A DNA stretch of 11,257 bases from an uncultured Chitinophagaceae bacterium (GTDB lineage Bacteria; Bacteroidota; Bacteroidia; Chitinophagales; Chitinophagaceae). Positions within the stretch are counted from its first letter, which is position 1. The number at the start of each line of letters is the position of its first letter. A program made the translations under genes and the position numbers. Positions 1 to 4,555 of the stretch are shown here, one piece after another. The notes below the pieces were generated by a model. The model did not search any database. It had not been told where the DNA came from and saw nothing but the letters and a program-made list of their open reading frames with translations. The stretch covers positions 1 to 11,257 of the forward strand of contig CAKSVK010000117.1 in NCBI GenBank assembly GCA_934502905.1, in the 5' to 3' direction.

Positions 1-2
1 GG

Positions 3-581
3 CAGAAAAAAATCATGGAACAACTGGTATCCAAAGATAAGCGGGTAAAAACCTTGCTGGAATTTGGATGTGGTACCACCCGTTTTACCCGGTGGTGGAA
101 AGAGATCGGTATAGCAGCTACCGGAGGAGACATTTCGCCACTTATGCTATCCCAGGCCATACATTTGTTTGACGGTGATCTGGTGATGGCAGATTCTCAC
201 CATATGCCGTTCAGGAACCATAGCTTTGACGCCCTGGCATTCATTACCACATTTGAATATTACAGGGATCCCGTGCGTGTGATCCGGGAAGCTGCACGGG
301 TGGGCAAATACGGCATTGCAATGGGTATGATGAACCGAAACTCCACCAAGGTCGTACGACGCAGGATCCAGGAGCTCTTTGGCAAAAACCCGTTTTACCT
401 GACAGCCACCTTCTACACCCCCCAAATGCTCACCCGTATTATTCACAAAGCGTTGGAAGGACGCGCATATACGATAGAGTGGACCTGCACCGGTCTTCCC
501 GCGTGGTTCCCGGTACAGCAGTGGGGCGTTCCATTTGGTGATTTCTTTGGCTTATATGTACAGTTTAATGATGTGGCGTAA
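3..581 (+). CDS. Class I SAM-dependent methyltransferase, 5'-truncated by window
   Basis: Probable methyltransferase with a Rossmann fold that binds S-adenosylmethionine; the substrate is unknown. Numbering from the ATG at 15, motif I is LLEFGCGT (residues 14-21), followed by the acidic end of strand 2 in GGDIS (37-41), then MADSHHMPF and a motif II-like stretch SFDALAFITTFEYYRDP, as in the methyltransferase type 11 group. The frame stays open upstream of the ATG at 15 to the window edge, and family members normally carry 30-50 residues before motif I, so the true start probably lies outside. The stop at 579-581 lies inside the start of the next gene, so the two are probably translationally coupled. 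The Trm112-like protein three genes on is a possible partner, because Trm112 proteins stabilise methyltransferases in other systems; that link is inference. Confidence 0.8.
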   Translation, partial: QKKIMEQLVSKDKRVKTLLEFGCGTTRFTRWWKEIGIAATGGDISPLMLSQAIHLFDGDLVMADSHHMPFRNHSFDALAFITTFEYYRDPVRVIREAARVGKYGIAMGMMNRNSTKVVRRRIQELFGKNPFYLTATFYTPQMLTRIIHKALEGRAYTIEWTCTGLPAWFPVQQWGVPFGDFFGLYVQFNDVA

Positions 582-1644
582 TGGAATTAACAAAAAACAA
601 ATCGGAAAAATCGGCATCCCGGTGTTTGATCGAACGATCGCGGAAATGCAGGGTCATATCCGTCCGGAAGTACGCCGGGGACCGGGGTTCGGTACTGATG
701 CATCACTCATTGACCTGCCCGGGGGAATGGCTATGGCTATGACCAGTGATCCGTTATCGCTCATTCCCCCGCTCGGGCTGGAGGCGTCTGCATGGCTTTC
801 GGTACATCTGCTGGCAAACGACATGGCAACAACCGGGCATGCGCCTATGTACGGACAGTTTGTGCTGAACCTGCCCACATCAATGCCCCCTGAAGATTTT
901 AAGCAATACTGGGCGTACATCCACCAGTTCTGTTCGAACATCGGTATTGCCATTACAGGTGGGCATACCGGTTTTACAGAACACCAGCACTCAACCATCT
1001 CCGGCGGTGGTACGCTGGTGACGGTAGCACCCCGGGGTACCATACGAACGACACCCGCCGCCCGGACAGGAGATGCGCTTCTGGTAACCAAACAGTGTGC
1101 ACTTTCGTCTGCTGCGATACTGGCAATGAGCTTTCCGCAGACCGTCAAAAATAAGGCGGGCAGCGAAGTTTATCAGCAGGCTTGCAGTTCATTCTACCAG
1201 ACTTCTTCTCTGCAGGATGCATTGATTGCCGTGGGAGATAACTCAGATACAGATGAAGTAAGCGCCATGCACGACGTAACAGAGGGTGGCGTGTTGGGCG
1301 CCATTTACGAACTGGCTGTTGCTTCCCAAAACGGTGCGTTGATCAATAGCGAGCGGCTACCGGTTTCCCCTGTACAGGAGCGGGTATGTAAAATATTCGG
1401 GCTGGACTCTCGCTACTGTATTGGTGCAGGCGCTATGGTTATTGCCTGCCGGAAAAAAGCTGTACACCATATCATTGACCGGCTTGGTGCGGCAGGTATC
1501 CCCTGCGTGGAAGTAGGTATGCTGACCGATCGCTCATCAGGGATAAAACTCATCGAAGACGGCCGGATGCAGGATATGCCCTACTACGATGAAGACGCTT
1601 ATTGGGCGGCTTTCTATAAAGCTTTTGAAACAGGATGGAAATGA
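568..1644 (+). CDS. AIR synthase-related protein (HypE/ThiL/SelD superfamily)
   Basis: Member of the PurM/AIR synthase superfamily, whose enzymes use ATP to activate an oxygen or sulfur atom as a phosphate ester (PurM, PurL, ThiL, SelD, HypE). From the ATG at 568 (358 aa) the N-terminal ATP-binding half shows GKIGIPVFDRTI (13-24), GTDASLID (42-49), TSDP (59-62), ANDMATTG (83-90) and GGHTG (121-125); the C-terminal half has HDVTEGGVLGAIYELA. These acidic and Gly motifs are the metal-ATP set of the superfamily. There is no SelD-type N-terminal Cys/Sec motif and no HypE-like C-terminal PRxC tail, so neither selenophosphate synthesis nor hydrogenase cyanide-ligand synthesis is supported. I chose 568 because family proteins start shortly before the GKI motif; 571 is equally possible, and the frame is open back to an ATG at 535. 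It overlaps the methyltransferase upstream and the ThiE-like gene downstream. Confidence 0.8.
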   Translation: MMWRNGINKKQIGKIGIPVFDRTIAEMQGHIRPEVRRGPGFGTDASLIDLPGGMAMAMTSDPLSLIPPLGLEASAWLSVHLLANDMATTGHAPMYGQFVLNLPTSMPPEDFKQYWAYIHQFCSNIGIAITGGHTGFTEHQHSTISGGGTLVTVAPRGTIRTTPAARTGDALLVTKQCALSSAAILAMSFPQTVKNKAGSEVYQQACSSFYQTSSLQDALIAVGDNSDTDEVSAMHDVTEGGVLGAIYELAVASQNGALINSERLPVSPVQERVCKIFGLDSRYCIGAGAMVIACRKKAVHHIIDRLGAAGIPCVEVGMLTDRSSGIKLIEDGRMQDMPYYDEDAYWAAFYKAFETGWK

Positions 1645-2273
1645 TACGAACACAACGGAATATAGGAGCAGGAGTATATATCGTCATCGATCCGTCAATG
1701 ACAAGACCGGTACTATACAACAAGCTGGAGGCAGTGCTGACGGAAAAGATTGCCGCCCTGCAGATATGGGATAACTTCGGTAGTGAAGATGGTATACCCG
1801 AATTGATCAACGAACTGTGCAGGCGGTGCCATCATAAAGGTGTGCCGGTGCTGATCAACAACCGGTGGCAATACCTGAAAGATACCTCACTGGACGGGGT
1901 ACATTTTGACGCTGTTCCCGATAATTACGAACAGACACAAACCGAAGTAAACCGGCCATTCCTATGTGGGATTACATGCACCAACGATATGCAGCCGGTT
2001 ATATGGGCCAAAGACAATGGTGCGGATTATATTTCCTTTTGCTCCATGTTTCCATCAGCCACAGTAGAAAGCTGCGAGCTGGTGAGCCACAATTCCGTTC
2101 ACCGGGCAAAAGCTATTTATGACGGTCCCATCTTTTTAGCCGGTGGTATAAAACCTGATAATGTTGGCGGACTCCGGCACCTTCCGTATACCGGCATTGC
2201 GGTAATATCCGGTGTTATGAACAGCGATGCGCCCGACCAGTCTATCCGTGAATATCTCAAAAATGAAGGATAA
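1635..2273 (+). CDS. ThiE/TenI-fold protein, divergent (annotated class: thiamine phosphate synthase)
   Basis: A 212-residue TIM-barrel protein of the thiamine phosphate synthase/TenI family. The family pattern is recognisable: LQIWDN (42-47), LINNR (73-77), DGVHFD (87-92), GITCTN (112-117), GADYISFCSMFPSAT (129-143), LAGGI (168-172) and GIAVISGVM (187-195). However, residues that bind the pyrimidine pyrophosphate in ThiE are changed: Q-x-R-x-K is Q43-I-W45-D-N47, and P-T-x-T-K is P-S-A-T-V144. It therefore probably does not perform the normal ThiE condensation; a TenI-like or new reaction on a related heterocycle or phosphate is possible. No other thiamine gene is visible. The ATG at 1635 overlaps the AIRS stop by 10 nt; an ATG at 1641 (ATGA overlap) is an alternative. 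Confidence 0.75.
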   Translation: MEMIRTQRNIGAGVYIVIDPSMTRPVLYNKLEAVLTEKIAALQIWDNFGSEDGIPELINELCRRCHHKGVPVLINNRWQYLKDTSLDGVHFDAVPDNYEQTQTEVNRPFLCGITCTNDMQPVIWAKDNGADYISFCSMFPSATVESCELVSHNSVHRAKAIYDGPIFLAGGIKPDNVGGLRHLPYTGIAVISGVMNSDAPDQSIREYLKNEG

Positions 2274-2295
2274 ATAACAACTAAAAAATAGTCAG

Positions 2296-2580
2296 ATGAA
2301 AACTGAAACCATCCATAAACTTTGTTGCCCGTTTGACCTGGCAGACCTCACGCTCACGCCTATCCATACTACCATTGACGGAGCGATTGAGGAAGGTTAC
2401 CTGTTATGTGGACATTGCAACCGTATTTATCCCATTGTACAGGGTATTCCTATCATGAGTCCTGATGATTACCGCGAGTTCAGGCTGGAAAAGCCGCTCC
2501 TGGAAAGGTGGAAAGCGTACCTGGAAGGCAAGACTGTCGATAATTTCAGGCTTATTGCAACCTATGATCGGGATTTGTAG
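2296..2580 (+). CDS. Trm112-like zinc-ribbon small protein
   Basis: A 94-residue protein of the Trm112/YcaR type. It has an N-terminal CCPFD (Cys10, Cys11, Asp14) and then LLCGHCNRIYPIVQGIPIM (Cys38, Cys41), the typical CxxC-x-x-YP-x-x-GIP-x-M signature. The usual first CPxC pair is CPFD here, so the metal site would use Cys10/Cys11 or lack one ligand. After the ribbon comes a charged C-terminal extension of about 35 residues (RLEKPLLERWKAYLEGK) not present in minimal YcaR proteins. In eukaryotes and archaea Trm112 binds and activates SAM methyltransferases; the methyltransferase at the head of this operon is a natural candidate partner, by inference. It starts 22 nt after the ThiE-like stop and appears to be the last gene of the operon. 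Confidence 0.75.
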   Translation: MKTETIHKLCCPFDLADLTLTPIHTTIDGAIEEGYLLCGHCNRIYPIVQGIPIMSPDDYREFRLEKPLLERWKAYLEGKTVDNFRLIATYDRDL

Positions 2581-2864
2581 TACCTGGCTTTTCCACAGTT
2601 TTTTACTTTAAAAAGATAATTGATTCCCTTGAATCTACCGGAACAGGGTTTCATTAGCAGAATGAATTTTTAAGTTTACGAAATTTATGGTTAAGGTATT
2701 TATTGAGCTTTCAAGGCTACGGAAAGGGTAGAGAATTTGTTTCAAAATTTATCCCGAAAGTGTTATACATGTTACCCAAACACACTTTTTAACAGCAGCA
2801 GATAGAAAGATATACAAAAGAACGCCCTCATAGATATCCGAAATATTGAAATACGTGTCATTAG
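2581..2864. other. Intergenic region without identified gene
   Basis: AT-rich spacer between the Trm112-like gene and the tRNA on the other strand. I see no convincing reading frame: the frames present are short and have tRNA-antisense or low-quality composition. No clear intrinsic terminator for the upstream operon was found, although there is a T-rich run near 2597-2608. Confidence 0.5.
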
Positions 2865-2935
2865 AGGCACCGACTGGACTCGAACCAGTGTAGAAGCTTT
2901 TGCAGAGCTTTGCCTGACCACTCGACCACGGCACC
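2865..2935 (-). tRNA. tRNA-Cys (anticodon GCA)
   Basis: Read on the minus strand, this 71-nt stretch folds as a full cloverleaf. The acceptor arm is GGTGCCG with CGGTGCC (two adjacent G-U wobbles). The D arm is GTC/GGC with a loop containing GAGTGGTCA. The anticodon stem AAGCT/AGCTT is perfect and encloses CTGCAAA, which gives anticodon GCA. A 4-nt variable loop follows, then T stem ACTGG/CCAGT with loop TTCGAGT. The discriminator base is U, as expected for tRNA-Cys. CCA is not encoded. It supplies cysteine to translation; the cysteine desulfurase about 1.6 kb away consumes free cysteine, but nothing links the two mechanistically. Confidence 0.95.
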
Positions 2936-2954
2936 AGACCAGAAGATTTAATAA

Positions 2955-2976
2955 GGCCCCTATAGACATAAGGGCC
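2955..2976. repeat. Hairpin upstream of tRNA-Cys
   Basis: Inverted repeat GGCCCCTAT / ATAAGGGCC with a 4-nt loop AGAC and one G-U wobble, so it can fold in RNA. It sits 20 nt before the tRNA 5' end and has no T-run on either side. It may be a terminator or processing signal for transcription arriving from the small minus-strand gene, or chance. Confidence 0.4.
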
Positions 2977-3022
2977 GAACCAAAACTACTGCTTATGAGA
3001 ATCAGAAGCTTAACCGCTATGT

Positions 3023-3043
3023 AAAAGGGCACAGCTCCTTTAA
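3023..3043 (-). terminator. Possible intrinsic terminator of the small minus-strand gene
   Basis: On the minus strand the sequence AAAGGAGCTGTGCCCTTTT can fold as AAAGG, a bulged A, GC, a TGT loop, GC and CCTTT, ending in a T-run. It begins 3 nt after the stop codon of the minus-strand ORF. The stem is short, so this is a weak call; it modestly supports the ORF being a real gene. Confidence 0.35.
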
Positions 3044-3046
3044 ATA

Positions 3047-3352
3047 TCAATAAGATTGCAAAATTTTATTGTTCATATTATCAGCATTTACACATTCAAT
3101 TTCATCGATACAATCCAAAACATGTTTTTCAAAATCCGGGTTTGTATTCGTACTGCTTGTAATGATTAGCGGATTGTCATCCACTCTTATACAGTAATAA
3201 CTTTCTACTCTTTTTCCATAAACACAGCACCAGTACATTATTACCCCTTCCTCTCTTTTGATGATTTCAACACAGATATGGAAAAGGTTATCTTCAAAAT
3301 ATAAGTCAGCTCTTAACATCTTTTTATTTATAAAAATCTCTTTTGTTTCCAT
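3047..3352 (-). CDS. Hypothetical protein, 101 aa
   Basis: I do not recognise this protein. It is 101 residues, begins METKEIF and ends ILQSY, is moderately acidic in its second half, has no signal peptide or membrane segment, and has four Cys residues, including an adjacent pair in MYWCCVYGKR. Hydrophobic and charged residues alternate as in a small alpha/beta domain. It is transcribed away from the encapsulin operon and towards tRNA-Cys. Its base composition is more AT-rich than the flanking operons, which could mean a recently acquired or fast-evolving gene. An ORF fragment lies 15 nt upstream in the same direction, and a possible hairpin terminator follows the stop. The antisense frame at 3258-3515 looks less protein-like. 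A non-coding origin cannot be excluded. Confidence 0.45.
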   Translation of the reverse strand: METKEIFINKKMLRADLYFEDNLFHICVEIIKREEGVIMYWCCVYGKRVESYYCIRVDDNPLIITSSTNTNPDFEKHVLDCIDEIECVNADNMNNKILQSY

Positions 3353-3367
3353 GACCGGTATAAGGTC

Positions 3368-3535
3368 TCATTTAATATTTCCTGAAAAACCAATTGATTC
3401 CCCAATATCTACAGAACGGCTGTTAACAGCTACCCTGGGAGAAAACCCTTTTGCCTCTACTACGTATGCAACAAATGAAAGATTTTCTTTTTTATATCCA
3501 TCCGGTACGCTATAACATTGTGTCCTTAATAAAAA
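3368..3535 (-). pseudogene. Start-less ORF fragment upstream of the hypothetical gene
   Basis: An open frame of 55 codons between an in-frame TAA at 3536-3538 and the TGA at 3368-3370, reading VPDGYKKENLSFVAYVVEAK and, further on, GESIGFSGNIK. The composition is protein-like but there is no ATG, GTG or TTG near its 5' end; the only nearby ATG (ACACAATGTTATAG) is in another frame and meets a stop at once. It could be a decayed gene that lost its start by frameshift, or the first part of a gene broken from the 101-aa ORF that follows after 15 nt. Too short to assign a family. Confidence 0.3.
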
Positions 3536-3549
3536 TTACATACACAAAT

Positions 3550-3580
3550 TAAATAGTCTATAATTTTTGTAGACTATTTA
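3550..3580. promoter_or_regulatory. Perfect 11-bp inverted repeat, candidate operator
   Basis: TAAATAGTCTA (3550-3560) and its exact reverse complement TAGACTATTTA (3570-3580) are separated by 9 nt. The centre contains the TTTG that serves as the candidate -33 element of the encapsulin promoter, so a dimeric regulator bound here would compete with RNA polymerase. The spacing of the half-sites (about 20 bp centre to centre) fits two helical turns. Alternatively it could act as a hairpin terminator for minus-strand or upstream transcription, but neither arm is GC-rich. Confidence 0.55.
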
Positions 3581-3600
3581 TTTCTTTTACTATATATTTG
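3566..3600 (+). promoter_or_regulatory. Bacteroidota-type promoter of the encapsulin operon
   Basis: TTTG at 3566-3569 and TATATTTG at 3593-3600 match the Bacteroidota -33/-7 consensus (TTTG, then TAnnTTTG) with a 23-nt gap. The -7 box lies about 31 nt before the shell start codon, leaving a short A-rich leader with no Shine-Dalgarno sequence, as is usual in this phylum. Confidence 0.6.
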
Positions 3601-3631
3601 TGGGATCCAACTAAAACATAAACCTAACACA

Positions 3632-4555
3632 ATGGCTGAAACTAAAATTCAACAAACCGCTCTCGGTGATGTAGCCGCCCGGCAACTTGCTATTGCGACC
3701 CGAACGGCACCTCAAATGGTTACCATTACTCCAAGGTGGTTAACCAGGTTATTAAACTGGGTGCCTGTAGAATCGGGCGTATACAGGCTTAATAAAGTAA
3801 AAGACGCGACACGAATTGAAGTAGACTGCTCTTCAAGAGATGAAAAAGTACTGCCACAGACTTTTGTGGACTATATTGAAAACCCCAGGGAGTATAACCT
3901 GGCGGCTGTACAAACCATTGTAGATGTACACACCCGGGTTTCGGACCTGTACAGCAAGCCTTATAACCAGATATCGGAACAGCTCCGGCTGGCTATCGAA
4001 ACCATTAAGGAACGCCAGGAAAGCGAGTTGATCAACAATGCCGGCTATGGTTTGTTACACAATGTGGAAGGCAGCCAACGCATTAAAACCCGTGGCGGTT
4101 CTCCCACGCCCGACGATCTTGATGATCTGATCGTCAAAGTATGGAAAGAGCCCGGTTTCTTCCTGTTACACCCGTTGGCCATAGCGGCATTCGGCAGGGA
4201 ATGTACACGCCGGGGTGTTCCGCCTCCCACGATTTCTTTGTTTGGTTCGCAGTTCCTCACCTGGAGGGGCATCCCCCTGATCCCTTCCGATAAAATACCG
4301 ATCGTAAAAGGTAAATCAAAGATCATTTTATTACGTACAGGCGAAGCAAAACAGGGTGTGGTAGGTTTATTTCAACCCGGACTGCAGGGCGAACACACGC
4401 CGGGGCTTTCCGTTCGTTTTATGGGCATTAATGAAAAAGCCATCGCATCATATCTTGTATCATTATACTGTTCATTAGCGGTATTGGTGGACGATGCCAT
4501 TGCTGTATTGGATGATGTTGAAATCAGTAACTATCATGAGTACAAATACAAATAA
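3632..4555 (+). CDS. srpI: Family 2A encapsulin nanocompartment shell protein (SrpI/MMP-I type)
   Basis: HK97-fold shell protein expected to self-assemble into an icosahedral compartment in the cytoplasm around a cysteine desulfurase. At 307 residues it matches the length of the mycobacterial 35-kDa antigen MMP-I and cyanobacterial SrpI. Long stretches match what I recall of that family: ALGDVAARQLA near the N-terminus, TITPRWLTRLLNWVPVESG (32-50), DIHTRVSDLYS-like DVHTRVSDLYS, QLRLAIETIKERQE, GGSPTPDDLDDLI, VWKEPGFFLLHPLAIAAFGRE, RRGVPPPTISLFG, GVVGLFQPGLQGE and the C-terminal DDAIAVLDDV. There is no fused cyclic-nucleotide-binding domain, which separates family 2A from 2B. No membrane segment is seen; the old name 'major membrane protein' is misleading. 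The next gene overlaps its 3' end by 20 nt and encodes the expected cargo. The start is supported by homologue length and the leader. Confidence 0.96.
   Translation: MAETKIQQTALGDVAARQLAIATRTAPQMVTITPRWLTRLLNWVPVESGVYRLNKVKDATRIEVDCSSRDEKVLPQTFVDYIENPREYNLAAVQTIVDVHTRVSDLYSKPYNQISEQLRLAIETIKERQESELINNAGYGLLHNVEGSQRIKTRGGSPTPDDLDDLIVKVWKEPGFFLLHPLAIAAFGRECTRRGVPPPTISLFGSQFLTWRGIPLIPSDKIPIVKGKSKIILLRTGEAKQGVVGLFQPGLQGEHTPGLSVRFMGINEKAIASYLVSLYCSLAVLVDDAIAVLDDVEISNYHEYKYK

Noticed and set aside
654..1148. Minus-strand 164-codon frame
   Set aside because: Antisense shadow of the AIRS gene, rich in Ser, Pro and Cys as expected from reversed codons.
568..1644. Hydrogenase maturation HypE or selenophosphate synthetase SelD
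   Set aside because: No C-terminal PRxC tail for HypE, no N-terminal Cys/Sec motif for SelD, and no hydrogenase or selenium genes nearby.
3258..3515. Plus-strand 85-codon frame opposite the small minus-strand ORFs
   Set aside because: Its composition is less protein-like than the minus-strand frames, and it spans the junction between them as an antisense shadow.
3632..4555. Phage capsid protein
   Set aside because: The HK97 fold is shared, but there are no portal, terminase, protease or tail genes, and the sequence blocks and the desulfurase partner are those of family 2A encapsulins.
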